Shown: in pieces, positions 35,592-47,760 of the stretch | How the letters are laid out: each line of letters starts with the position of its first letter | Position numbering within the stretch: position 1 is the first letter of the stretch | From: Morinoia aosen | Lineage: Eukaryota; Arthropoda; Malacostraca; Amphipoda; Talitridae | Direction of reading: 5' to 3' | NCBI GenBank assembly: GCA_030386875.1 | Contig: CM059566.1 | Location: 41,390,068-41,454,067, forward strand | DNA: 64,000 nt | Program-made: the position numbers and the translations under genes | The notes under the pieces: model-generated | What the model was told of the DNA's origin: nothing | The model's input: only the letters and a program-made list of their open reading frames with translations | Databases searched by the model: none

Positions 35592-35948
35592 GTAGATTAT
35601 AAGTTAGTTTAAGCCTCCCTAACCGCTGCAAAAATAGAGCGTATCGAAGAGAGGAAGGAGGAAGGTATCATTTAGTATGGAGATAAGAAAATGAGGAATC
35701 TATGCAGAAAGGGCATAGAAACAGTAAGATGGGAAAGAAGTTCATGAAATAAGATAGAAGTTGAAGAAGAAAGTCAGAGGTGCTGAAAAACAGGACAGTA
35801 GTGAACCGAAAAAGGTGGTCCTTAACATAACAAAAAACATTTTATTTCAACAAAAAGAAGGCCTACCTAACTCTCAGCTCGGGCCATCACATTTTTCCCC
35901 TGGGAGCGCTAATTACCATAGATACAATAGTTGTATCACCCTGAGGGG
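35592..35948 (-). mobile_element. K-family retroposon, subtype a, full length
   Basis: From GTAGATTATAAGTTAG to GTATCACCCTGAGGGG. No clear target duplication; the right flank serves as the left target duplication of the next copy. Confidence 0.88.
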
Positions 35949-35963
35949 CTGCACGAAATCAAA

Positions 35964-36268
35964 TCGAGTAGATTAATATATCTATCATATGAAAGTTTTA
36001 GGCTCGCTTTATCGCAAAAAAAGATATTCAAAGAGAGGAAGGATGAAGGCACCATTTAGTCAAGAGTTAAAGGGAACGTGGAATCTACGCACAAGGTGCA
36101 TAAAAACGGTAAGCTAAGAAAAAAGTTCATGAAACAAGAAAAAGTTGAAGAAGAAAGTAGTAGGTGCTGAAAAACGGGACAGCAGTGAACCGAAAAAGAT
36201 GTCTGTAACAAAACAAAAACCTATTCTATTTCAACAAAAAAGAAAACCTACCTAACCTTTAGCTCGGG
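35964..36268 (-). mobile_element. K-family retroposon, 5'-truncated, inserted beside the previous copy
   Basis: Flanks GCTGCACGAAATCAAA (35948-35963) and GCTACAAGAAATCAAA (36269-36284) form a 16-bp target duplication with two mismatches. The element stops at TTTAGCTCGG, missing about 75 bases of its 5' end. Confidence 0.85.
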
Positions 36269-36897
36269 GCTACAAGAAATCAAACACGCGTCTGCATCGA
36301 GTAGAGTTCTCGCGAAGTGCTACTCTCGTATTATACGCTGGTGTAAAATTTTGGAGAAAAACAGAGACACCGAGTTGAAGCGTGAGATATGAGCATGGAA
36401 CGCGCGCCCATCATTAAGCACTGCAGACCGAGGGTCAACTAACTCAGCCAGTACCAGCGTTCCGGGCGGCTCGTTGAGAACACATGCACAAAAAGCAGTC
36501 TACTTATCAGCTCGACTACACGCCTTATGACTCGAAACGATAAGCCAAGAACCCGGCGTTACAGCTAATTACTAAGCGCTTTCGTTTAGCCGGAACGCCT
36601 TTAGCCTACCGGAACGGACAAAAATACAGATTTTTAAAACTATGTATGTAAAACGCGTACCTACTGTGCTTCAATGTTCGTTCAGTAATCAATCACTCTT
36701 AACTTGAAACTTATAAGAAACTTCAGGAAACAAGTGCAGGAATACTATGATATTGGGCTGATTTTACACCAATAAATATAATCTAACTCCTAAGAGTGGT
36801 CCAGAGTAGGTACAGCAATGGTGTAACAATTACAACATTGATCAAACAAACAGAAAGCGATGCGTTAGCAATATCGCAGGAGATACAGTTACAGCAA

Positions 36898-37190
36898 CAC
36901 CGAGGCAGCTATACTCAGCAACACTGCTGATGTGACGGCAACAACACTGGTGCAGCTGCAGCAACACTGCTGGTGTGACGGCAACAACACTGGTGCAGCT
37001 GCAGCAACACTGCTGGTGTGACGGCAACAACACTGGTGCAGCTGCAGCAACACTGCTGGTGTGACAACAACAACACTGGTGTGACGGCAACAACACTGGT
37101 GTGACGGCAACAACACTGGTGCAGCTGCAGCAACACTGCTGGTGTGACGGCAACAACACTGGTGCAGCTGCAGCAACAGCAGCAACAACA
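36898..37190 (+). repeat. 43-bp minisatellite with a 24-bp sub-variant
   Basis: The unit is CAGCAACACTGCTGGTGTGA + CGGCAACAACACTGGTG + CAGCTG, about six times, with a middle section where the 24-bp part CAACACTGGTGTGACGGCAA repeats alone. Because 43 is not a multiple of three, all minus frames stay open, which explains three overlapping Cys/Val/Ala-rich frames. I do not regard them as genes. Confidence 0.9.
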
Positions 37191-37281
37191 ACATGAAGAA
37201 CAACGCGCGCTGTCACTGACCCCGAAGCGGCAGCACTCCCGTGTACATAGACAGCTATGCAGCTGCGTCTAGATCTTATCA
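37191..37281. other. GC-richer flank of the minisatellite
   Basis: Contains ACGCGCGCTGTCACTGACC and CGGCAGCACTCCCGTG. No gene recognised. Confidence 0.3.
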
Positions 37282-39829
37282 CTAATTACCAAATTTTCAA
37301 CGTGAGCACTCCAAACTTGGACACTACTAACAGTGAATTGCTTATGACAAGCACTTGACATGTAAATGCATTTGTTGGAACGCAACGCTAGATGTTACGC
37401 ACAGATGATAACGCCATTCAACTCCGATTCTGAACTCTGATACTGTAAATAATGAACATGCATGCAAAGCAGAGCAGAATATATAACTTTCAAGAGCACC
37501 AAAGATACAGACATGCTATTAAATTCGAAATGCGCTGTTGCATCGCCTATAAACGGTTGTCAAAGATTAATCGTAGCGATTTTTAAATTTCACTAAATGC
37601 ATGAACCACTGTGCCAGATAAACATCTACGACTTGAAAAAACTGTAGCTTTTAATTAACCCAGACACATGACTTTTTCGTATATTAACCGTACGTCAGAT
37701 TTTTCCTGTCTAGCAATTCGATGTGTCGCATTGAGAGTCATTACTTGAGCTTCCATTCAGAAGTAAAATGTGCTCCAGGAGGTGCATGGCAGGGGAAGGC
37801 TAAATCATAGGAATTTATAGATAACAGTATTAAATTTAAATAAATGGAACAAAATATTAAAATTAATAAAACAAAAGACGCGCTCATCCCAGGCAAGACG
37901 CGCGTTCACGAGCCTCAAGTGCACTTCGATTACTCTGCTAAAACTAAACCAAATACCAGCGTCAACAATGTGACGCAATATAAACTACTGAACAGGTTTG
38001 ACAACCAACAAACACGCTGAGAAAATGAAGAGCCGCGGTTGTGAACGATGTTACCTTGCATACCTAAAACGTAAAATCAACATTAAAATAGCTACTTCAG
38101 AAAAATATCGAATACGCAGTTCACGTCGAAATCCCTCAACAAAAGCACATGTTTTCAAATGTAAATGGCTTAACTCTGAGCATTTTCAAGGGTAAATAAT
38201 TTGAGAAAAACAAAGGTATTAATAAATAAATTCCACAAGGAACAGCTACGTTGACACGCATCGATGGCAGCGTACCCGTGGTGGGTAGCTGACGAACTGA
38301 GTGCGTGCTGTGCCCTTATGTAACGAAGGTAAATTTCATCGGCACTACGCCCTCCCTCTTTCTACGCGACTGGCTACTGCAGACAATAATGAGAAATTAA
38401 TATTAACTAAACAGAGAATGCTGATGTGGACCAGTTACAAGTAATTCATTATAAGTTTATTCACTTCATCGAGAACCACCTGACCTTTATTTAGTTCATA
38501 GGCTAAACGAAAGAAACAAGTACATCCGCAATCCGAAAATCATTCACACTCTCGCTTTATTTTGAAATCCAATAAGAGCATACATAAGTAATTTGAACAG
38601 GACCCACCGTAGTTAAAATATCAATTTAAATTCGCGTGGCTAAATTTAAATATTAGAATTTGACAAGCTGTATCAGCTGTGAACATTTGAGGCCAATGTT
38701 GCAGAACTGCAGACGAAACAAATAATTAGCTCTCAAGAGTAGTGGTGTGCCAATCAAAAGGCATCGGCAAAAATCTGCCTCGGCACACGGTGATACCTGA
38801 CAAATTCTCAAATAGAATTTAAAAATGTCTAGAGCAAGTCCGTTGCTGTAGCAGCGAACATTTCACAATTTCCTTCTGCTGTCAAGAGAAATCTTTGTTA
38901 AAACACCTGGATTTTCAACAGCTCGAGCAAAGTACAAAATACAACGATAATGTGCGAGTATTAACACGTTTCGCTAATATTTGAAATTAAAATTCATTGG
39001 TCGCATATAATACTTCCTTTTTCTCATAGTTGAACCAACGCACAGTTCAAGGTCCAAAATAGGAGTACAGGGGGTTCTCAAGGTTCACAGATCCCTCCCT
39101 CCTTATTATGTTCTAACTCGAATTTTAGGGCAAGTCGGAACACACTTTAAGACAGTACGTTTGTAAATAAGCACGAAAGTCACTGACCTACGCTAATGCA
39201 GTACAGTGTAAATATTAAAGTTATAATCTAGGACAGAACAAAACCCTTCTATGGCATGAAAACATAACTAGGGCTTAAACAAAATCCGGAAGACATAAAT
39301 ATAAAGACAATTTTTATGGGATATTGCGTCGTGTCCACGAAACGTCAGATCGGTACCGTCGTTAACCAAGGACCTCCTGTCATAACTTGAATTCTTTCAC
39401 ACTTGTTCGCTCGATTATTAACAATAATTACCCATTAACTTGTTGAAAATATAAGGATAACTTTGTTTTCATTACTTAAAAGATGCTCATTTTATCAATA
39501 TGAACATATATCATAAACAACCGGCAAAGGGTTTTAGCACAACTATTTCGGAACAGCGAGAGTATCAAAATAGTTACAACACATGAACTTCCACAAAATA
39601 CATATTCTATTTTTGACCTTACAGAATGAAAATCGTATAATCTCTACCTTACTGTTCAAACATTGCAGTCAAGATCGCAGATTGTTCCCTCCGAGTTACG
39701 GACACTGAATGGATAACGATGTTGTGATAGCGTCATTTCATCTTATGATGGCGTATGCGTCGGTGCAGACAAAAGAAACGAATGTTCGTTAGGTTTAGTA
39801 TTAGCCTAGAAATTACAGAATATGATACG

Positions 39830-40112
39830 TAAATTAGTTTAAGCCTCCCTAACTGCAACGAAGGTGTTCCAAAAATAGAGGGCATCATTTTATACTGGCT
39901 TTAGGAAACGCAGAATCTGTGCACAAATGTGTTCCCACACAAGATCCCTTATGCTTAGAAACAGCAAGTTAGTTAAATAAAAAATTATTGAAACAAGATA
40001 ATAGTTGACAAAAGTAGTAGGTGATGATGTACAGGACATCGATGGACCTAAAGTAAAAATGGTGCGTAACCAAACGAAAACCTATTCCATATCAACCTAT
40101 TCCCATCGACGA
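39830..40112 (-). mobile_element. K-family retroposon, subtype c, 5'-truncated
   Basis: GTAAATTAGTTTAAGCCTCC at the left, the longer-form block GTGTTCCCACACAAGATCCC in the middle, and loss of similarity after ACCTATTCCATATCAACC. Confidence 0.75.
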
Positions 40113-40389
40113 CATTGGTTTAAAAAAATGGCATAGGTATCGGCATCGGTTGAAATTTTGGAACCGGTGAATTACTCCATATTTGAGATTGAGCGGTTTA
40201 CTGAGTCAGATAAACTTTTCCAGCTTCTGTTGCTTTTTTTCAGCTTTTAAGCGTTAAGTACTTGGACGTAACAGGATGTGAAGTCGCAAGTGCAGTGACT
40301 CCCCATCCCAACATTGCTCTCTCTCGGATTGTTATATGTACTCCGACATATACAAATGAAAAGTTGATACGATATCGAAAAATTTCGTT

Positions 40390-40740
40390 TTCTCACACAT
40401 ACATAGTATATCAGTATCACAATGTAATTTTAACTGTTTCAAAATAATTTAGACATATTTTCTATACATACGAGTATTATAATGTATTTTTCATCTTTTC
40501 ACTGCTCGAAAAAGAGGCAAGATAACAAATGAGACCAATACTCATCGCGCAGCTGTTCGTGCAATAAAGCCTGACAAACTCCGCCCTACATCTACATGTA
40601 TATTGTATATCAGTATCATAACGTAATTGTCACTGCTTAAAAAAATTGCTTAGATTTTGTAAACAAGAATTATAACAGTTTTCACTGCTCGGAGAAGGAG
40701 TACTAAAACAAATGTGACCAACACTCATTGGCTTGGAAAC
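40390..40740 (+). repeat. Imperfect tandem duplication, about 210 bp
   Basis: ATATCAGTATCACAATGTAA / ATATCAGTATCATAACGTAA, then TTTTCACTGCTCG-A-AA and ACAAATG-GACCAA-ACTCAT occur in both units. Confidence 0.65.
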
Positions 40741-41534
40741 TAAGGGAAAACTAAGCTAAGCAACGCACTCAACCGGAGAACGCCACCTTTCCAAAATACG
40801 CAGAACCATCCACTGATGCGTACTTCTTGAGGGGGTTAGATGATAAATTTTCCTGAGCAGTCGATTTGATATGCATTAAATTTATGCATTGACGTCAGAG
40901 ACGTACTCAATTGACATTACATATGCAAATGAGTACACCAGCAACAAGACTTGCAATACGTTCTACATCTGCCGATTAACTCACCTCTCTTAATTCTAAA
41001 AGCACTTAATTAAAAATTTAATTCTACGAGCGAATTTCAACGGAAGGAAAAATCCTTACAATGGCAGGTTTTGAGGAGTCTGCAGCAAGAAATGAAGCAT
41101 CAATGAAACTAAACTTGAGCAACATTACTATTTCTAAAGTTTTTACTCAACACAAGACGAAATACACACATGAATAAAAATGGATTAAGAGGGCTTTACG
41201 GCGTATAAAGTTGAATCAAAATATTATATAATCAAAACATGTAGTACTGCCTGGTATGTAGGGTATAACGTATCAGGTGGAGTATAATAATGGCAGTTTT
41301 CCTCAACATGGTAATAACAAATTACGCCCAGGGTAATGACGCTCACACACATGACGCGTTGAAGGATGCGTAGATAAATGCATAGAATAATCTGGAAATA
41401 CATAACTTGAAAATGGATGAAGCATGAATACAATGTGATTCGCGTCGTGATAGGCGATGCGTGGGTGCATGACGTAAGTAGTGCAGAAACAACCCACACG
41501 CTAGAAAACTAGATACCAATAGTTGACGAATTAA

Positions 41535-41745
41535 TACTATGACTGCGGCAAATGAATATGAAGTTTAATATTCAAGTTGAAAGTCAGTTGTATTAAGCAT
41601 GGTGACATTACCAAACATTAACTGGAGCATGTTTTCATCTAGTTTTGAGTATTTTTTAAATGGAGTTTGAGACTAATGGTTGGTCAGCAGCAAACCTCCC
41701 TCAGTGACCAATTGTGGCTCACGTCGCAGTCTATGTGTAAAGACA
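41535..41745 (+). mobile_element. TTAA-type MITE, second form, diverged
   Basis: TATGACTGCGGCAAATG, TTAATATTCAAGTTGAAAGT, TTTTGAGTATTTTTTAAATG, GGTCAGCAGCAAACCTCCC and CAGTGACCAATTGTGG are collinear with 29245-29475 and 52936-53140. Confidence 0.55.
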
Positions 41746-42371
41746 CCGCGCAGAGAAATGATACATGATACAACGACAAAAACAAAGCCTGACTGGAAAA
41801 AATAGCGCAATGGTAAACAATAGCAGCATAAAATTGAGACCTGAATTATACTTCAAAATTAGTCCAGAAATATTCAAACAATATAATTTCCTGGTTCTGT
41901 GTCGCGACAACGGGCAAAAAATTTCTAAACTTAAAGGTCTCAAGTTCTCAACTTAGAAGTAAAAAATGCAAGGAAATGAATTAAAACTAGCTAAGTCTTC
42001 AGCAGAAGCAGTTTTATAAGCCTCACTTTGCAGTTCACATCTTTTGTGGCAGTGCTCAACTTCTGTACCAAACATACTACAGCTCCAGTGAGTTGATGAA
42101 ACAATCATTTCAAATTGAAAACTTACTACAACTAAGTTCAAAAACAATGTTAAATAATGACATTTATCAAAAATTTCACTTCTGGCTAATACGTTCCAGA
42201 TGTGAATAGACCGATAAAAATCAAATTTATTTAGAACGATCCCTTCGTGCTCTACTAAACTACCCTCAATCTGCGAAGCATCCAACCGAGGCAAGCCAGA
42301 GGATTTGACCGAATACGTCGATTTTCACTTAAAAATTAGGATAATTCAAATTAGTACAAATAAGCGTCTTT

Positions 42372-42660
42372 ATTCACAACAAAGGTGTGTTTCAAGAGAG
42401 GAAGGAGTACGGAAGAGAAGAATAAGAACGGAATCGACGAAGCGAGGAATTTATCCGCAAGATGTATCCCTCCATCCTATGTATAGAAACAGCATGGTTA
42501 ACATAAGCTTAGGAAACAAGATAAAAGAAAAGCAATAATTCCAGATAAAGTACAACGGTGAGCTGAAAGATATATGGTCCGTACCAAAACTAGAACAAAA
42601 AATCTATTCTATTTCAACTGAAGGAAAGTCTATCGAACTTTCAGTTTGGGATCTCACGTT
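42372..42660 (-). mobile_element. K-family retroposon, old, lacking both ends
   Basis: CACAACAAAGGTGTGTTTC, AAGAGAGGAAGGAGTACG and TTCTATTTCAACTGAAGG are collinear with the family. Confidence 0.65.
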
Positions 42661-43630
42661 AGCGGTATGAGAAATTAAAGGAAAATTACACCCTGCATGT
42701 CACTGGTCTAGAGAATTTGTAAACCAAATCTATTAGCCCTTAACAGCCTCACGTGCCATACATGGCACACTCACTAAAAATGCGAACACAATTTTTTTTC
42801 TGGTTGAATTTGTGTCCTAACGTAATTTTTAAGCTTTCTGCCGGATGGCAGTTCCGTCCCCACTCTGGTGTTGGTAAAAACCTGATGTCAGCGTCAGTCT
42901 AATAACGGTGGTTGTAATATTACGAGTAAAAAATTGGGCTGAATTGGGTTGATATATCCTTGCAGGTTTCCCGATTTTCGCTCTTCAGAACAAAACCAGA
43001 AGATCTTCCTTCTTAAGACACAGCTGCCGGTATCAGCAGCCTTTGTATTCTCGTTTTATTTTTTAACCCTTCAGGTATTGCCTGTATTGATTCTGAAAGC
43101 ACTCGATGGTTTTTCTGATTAAGTGACACTTGAACAAGGTAGAAACTGTCAGTGCCTACGATTAAACAACGTAAAAAATTTCAGAAGCTAAGATGAGATT
43201 TTGAAGCTGGCAAATATTTTCTTTTCCTCTTCATGAATTTCCTTGATCGCTCGAGTTTTTTGTTGTTATTGTTTTGCAGCGCACAAGAAGACTCGAGATT
43301 TTTAAAGCTAAAAAGGACGCGTTCCCAAGTGTTCTCTGCAGCCCGAGTATTGAGACATCCTCGACACTCGTGATTCTCGGTCATTTGCTTCATTGATCTC
43401 TCGGGATTCCTGCAGATCTTTTATGTGACAGCTTAAATGACTTTAGCGGCTCTCTCTGATATCTCGGACGACCGATCGAGGGCGATCATGAATACTTTGA
43501 GTCTTTTCATATCTTGGTCCCTTAAATAAAAAAGGCATTTGAACTAGTAAGCGTATTAGTATTTTCAAGTATTACTTTTCAGCTTACTCTTTAAAGCTCA
43601 TCAACGACTAATGTTCTATCAACATTAGCA
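42661..43630. other. Unassigned stretch with a TTAA-element-like end
   Basis: TTAACAGCCTCACGTGCC with the palindrome GTGCCATACATGGCAC (about 42740-42770) looks like another TTAA-element terminus; no partner end was found. The rest is T-rich on the plus strand and shows no gene. Confidence 0.35.
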
Positions 43631-43632
43631 TA

Positions 43633-44594
43633 CGAGGCCTGTCGAAAAAGTATCCGACCTTTGGCCAGAAAAAATACTTCAACAACCTGACGGGGTTGGG
43701 ACCCTAATCCCCTTCAAAGTAGGCTCCTTGTGCTTCCACACACTTAGCCCACCGATCCTTCCACTGCCGGAAACACCTCTGGAAGTCTTCTTTTGGAATG
43801 GTGTTCAGCTCTGTCGTCGCGTTCCGCATTATCTCTTCTCTACTCTCAAAACGGGATCCTTTCAGTGGTGTCTTCAATTTTGGAAACAACCAGAAGTCGC
43901 AAGGAGCCAGGTCTGGAGAGTAGGGAGGTTGGCGAACGGTCGTAATTCCATGTTTGGCCAAGAAATTGCGGATCAAATGGGATGAATGTGCGGGCGCGTT
44001 GTCGTGATGCAAGTGCCAGTTGTTCGCAGTCCACATGTCTGGTCTTTTGCGCCGAACTGCATCACGAAGTCGCCGGAGAACATCCTGATAGTACTCCTTT
44101 GTCACTGTTTGTCCTTCCGGTGCGTATTCGTGATGCACAATTCCACGGACATCAAAGAAAACAGTCAGCATCACCTTGATTTTGCTTCGCACCTGCCGCG
44201 CTTTCTTCGGCCTTGGAGACTCGGGATGCTTCCATTGGGATGACTGTCTTTTTGTTTCTGGGTCGTTTGTGTTACACCCATAGCATCTTCCCCAAACACC
44301 TGCTGAATCTTACGAATTGTTTCAATTTGAGAATCACCAAGCTTTTGACAAAATTTGATGCAGTGTCTTTGCTCAATTCGTTCAGTCATCTTGCAAGAAA
44401 ACTAAATCCGACAAACACTTAGAACAGCACCTTACTTGGCGACCACCAGCCAGTGACTGGCCCAAGTGAATGCGGTGAAAAAAGTCAAGCATGCGCATTA
44501 AGATTCCTCCTTCCACCGTGCACAGTGGCGCCGCCTTAGAATCACTACTTTGCGCGGGAAAAATTAAGGTCGGATACTTTTTCGACAGGCCTCG
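43633..44594 (-). mobile_element. mariner element, internally deleted, perfect inverted repeats
   Basis: Perfect 29-bp inverted repeats are at 43633-43661 and 44566-44594 (starting CGAGGCCTGTCGAAAAAG), bounded on both sides by TA (43631-43632, 44595-44596). At 962 bp it is about 300 bp shorter than typical mariners. The perfect repeats suggest fairly recent movement, and they would let it be mobilised in trans. Confidence 0.95.
43704..44389 (-). pseudogene. mariner transposase, internal deletion plus frameshift
   Basis: The N-terminal part (from ATG at 44389: MTERIEQRHCIKFCQKLGDS, then TIRKIQQVFGEDAMGVTQ) is a mariner helix-turn-helix region. It then joins, in a different frame, to KRQSSQW..PRPKKAR and a catalytic domain with MLTVFFDVRGIVHHEYAP, LHHDNAPAHSS and PYSPDLAPCDFWLF, ending at a stop at 43704. 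HHDNAPAH and SPDLAPCDFWLF carry the second and third Asp of the DD34D triad. The segment that should hold the first Asp and the second DNA-binding helix is deleted. The product is therefore inactive; what remains lies inside intact inverted repeats. Confidence 0.92.
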
Positions 44595-44999
44595 TATTCC
44601 TTTTTTCACACATTTGAAATGGGCAAATATTATAAAACTAAAAAATTAAATTGCAATCGTTTATGAGTCCAGCAACAATCTACAAGACTGCAACGTTATT
44701 TAGCGCAATTTTTGTAAGCGAAATTTGCGAAACAAAAATTCAAATAAGACTTCAGAGTCACATTATTTCGGATATTAAAACTTTCTTCGACTCTATTATC
44801 TCTAGAAGGAAAACTTCTAAAAACGACTATTAAACTTTGAAAAAAAAAACAGAAGAAATTTACAGTTGGCATAAATCATATAGTCTTAGCAGCGAAATTA
44901 GAGAAGACGATCGATACCAACGGGTAATTTGTCGACCATCATCTGACAGCCTATAGGGAGTTCCCAGAAAAGGAAGAACAAACAATTCACATTATACGG

Positions 45000-45125
45000 G
45001 AATAATTGTCACACTTCGATGTATTTAAAACAATTTCTAAAGCCCATTCGTAGGGAATAATTTTCATACTTCGATACATTTAAAACTATTTCAAATACAT
45101 GTTAACATTACAGAGAAATAGTTCT
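45000..45125 (+). repeat. Tandem duplication, about 60 bp
   Basis: GGGAATAATTGTCACACTTC-GATGTATTTAAAAC-ATTTC is repeated as GGGAATAATTTTCATACTTC-GATACATTTAAAAC-ATTTC. Confidence 0.65.
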
Positions 45126-46011
45126 AGTCTGCGATAAGAATGAAATGCTGGTAGGCCCCGCGCGATAGCTCGAAAATCACCGATATGAAGTTCAGATCCC
45201 TCTGTCAATTCGATGGTTTCTTAAAAAAGGCAAGCATGTAGTTCTTCGACGACGCACAATGTTTTATCGAAGTTCATACTGCGGACTTTAACCTGGACAC
45301 AAGTAAAGCGCACCGTACAAGAACAGAAGCGAAGTCAATCTTGGGCAGCTAACTGCCTGCACTCGACCTATTAATTTGCTTTACCGCTCACCGACTTCAG
45401 CTCCAATTACACATGACAACTTCAATAAGCACAAGTTTCCCATTGATGCCACAGAGGACACCATTTACAGCCGATGACGATCAGAACAAATTGAGCCAGA
45501 GTAACTTGTCAATGGTAAATCATCCACCGAGAGGAATTCTGCTATTTACGTTATTCTTCTATTATTTCAACGGAGCTCCTCTGAAAGTCTTCAATCACGA
45601 AATAATTTTGAGGTACGGTTGAAGAGGCTGCAAAAAAAATGTCATCCAAATCAATGTTTTCAGACCCGCAAAAAGTTTTAGCGCCAAAATGACGCAACTC
45701 GCACACACCTGCTCGGGCAGGTCGACATGTGGCACTCTTAGAGCTGTGTGCACGCAACACTTCAGTATCACACGTACACTCCACAGCGCACACGAGGGAA
45801 GTGTACACGCTGGAATAAAGTACATTGAACTATGAAGAATAAACGAATGAGTGGCTTGCAAATTAGACTCGCATGATCCGTGAGGATGTCACATCATATA
45901 TTAGATTTTCAATTGCCGCGCAGAAAATGCGATAAAGCAAAGTTTGACTGAATTACATTTTAGAAGTGTCGAGAAACACTTAATTTTGGGAAATTTTAAC
46001 TGATTTGTGTC

Positions 46012-47760
46012 CTTTTTTTGTGTAAACTGATTTGTGCTCTTGTGTTTTGTAAAATTTTTTAGGATATTGTAGTACTTGCGTATTCCAACAGCACGAGCGG
46101 ATCGCTTAACATGTGTGCCTGGTGGCTTGTGTTCACATGTGCTGGAGTTGGGTGCTACGTGTTGTGTTGGTGTTGTGCTTGGAAGGAATTTGTGTGTAAG
46201 CCTTTCCTGGACAAGAGAGTCTGTTTTCTTAAACCACATTCGACGGGGAGAACTAATGGCCACACAAAGAGGTCCTGTGTTGAAGATGTGAGAAACATGA
46301 ACTTGTTATGATTAGCTAAGACCTTTTGGAGAGGCATGGGCGCCCAACAGTCAAACCACAAGGGTGACAAGGATTTATAGAGCACTCAAGCTTGAGGGTG
46401 GGGGACGAGCGACACTCGAAGCGGCAAGATTGTTGACACAGCAGGATACGAAACAACCAGGCATTAGAAAAACATAGTAAAAAAAAATTTAGAGCAGAAC
46501 TCATGAAAAAAAAAGATCGCCAGTGTTCCTGAGAGACGGCGGAGTCGGCTATACGTTCTCATCAGAGGGCTTACAGCCAATGTAATGGTCAGAGCACCCT
46601 TGGAAAGATTTTCGAAGTGGAGAACCGCCAATCAGAGAAATTGTAGGCGTTCACGAATGAAAGAGGGCAGCCCTCACAGCACACAAGACCAAAGAGTTAG
46701 TAAGTTTGGGCGAGCCGTCCGACAAGGTGCGTTAGTACGAAGTGTTCACAGATAAATACACGCTGTGAAAATACGTGGAAAACATATAGCCTGCTTCACA
46801 GTGTAATTGTACTGGTTAGAATTTAATGTAAACACTTTCCATTTTTCAGAGAAGAGAAGTCTCACGCACGACCGTCGGGGTCGAGACATTAGAATCAGAA
46901 AATAAAGTGTAGGCGTCTGTGGGCGGGTAAGAAGTTATTTCTGGTTGTGCAAGATATGCTGTTCGAAAAAAATATGTGATGTAAAGTACTGTCATTCAAA
47001 GTTAACACTGAATGTTTAAATGAGCACAATTTTGCAATCAAAGTAATGGGTTAAATGTTTGTATCTTTGCAGGAGGGCGGTCTCTTTTTACTCCTCTCTT
47101 GGCAGTTCTTCACAGTCAATTTCAACTTGAAGAAAAACTTACGAGATGCTGTCATACAATCATCAAAAGATACTGTACTGAACTGTGAATAAGTCAGGGA
47201 ATCGGAACTGAAGCGGTGCCTGAGAATACGCATGTGATTTGAAGCTATGATCGTGCTTTGTGCTGTTGGAAACGTTATTAAAAATAGGTTGCATATTATC
47301 ATGTGTATTGATTCAATTGATGCGCAGAGGGTTGGCCAACCCGTATTATTAGGGTAGTATTATCAGGAGGCTATGACGCTCGAATCTTGTTTAAAATTCT
47401 GGCAGTTGCGTTAGGATCTTGAGAAGGGTAGTTTGCTCAGGGTGTCATGTGTGTGCCGCGAGCATAAATTCTTTCCGATAACCTCTGCAGTATTAATACA
47501 TCCCCTCGCAATAGGCCTTCCAGCAATTCAGATGCGCACAGAAACGCGTTGTAAGTGGGTCAGCTGTCGTCGGTGAGTACCGTTTGTTTTAGTATATGTA
47601 CTGTAATGTTAATTAATTTCTTGATTTTTGTGTGTTTAGGTTTGTGTCTGGAGGTGTGCCATTCCTCTATTCCGAGAACCTGATCTTCTTGTTAATGAAA
47701 TGTTAACAAGGAGAAGGGCCCATTTCTCGTGACAGAAGAATGAGATGCCTGAATGCAAGT
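46012..47760 (+). other. T/G-rich island with plus-strand splice-like signals; no gene recognised
   Basis: Most of the window is A-rich on the plus strand, but this block is T/G-rich. It contains acceptor-like TTTTTTAG (46060), CCATTTTTCAG (about 46850), GTATCTTTGCAG (about 47070) and TTTTTGTGTGTTTAG (47640), and donor-like GGCGG/GTAAGAAG (about 46927) and GTCG/GTGAGTACC (about 47571). A spliced short frame can be drawn across the last donor-acceptor pair, but I recognise no protein. It could be a plus-strand transcript or a foreign insertion. Confidence 0.35.

Noticed and set aside
36842-37282. Three long overlapping minus frames rich in Cys, Val and Ala
   Set aside because: They are products of the 43-bp minisatellite, which keeps all frames open.
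46318-46480. Plus frame with RIYRALKLEGGGRATLEAA, considered as a transposon protein
   Set aside because: Bounded by stops within about 60 codons and I could not place it in a family; only mentioned within the T/G-rich island.
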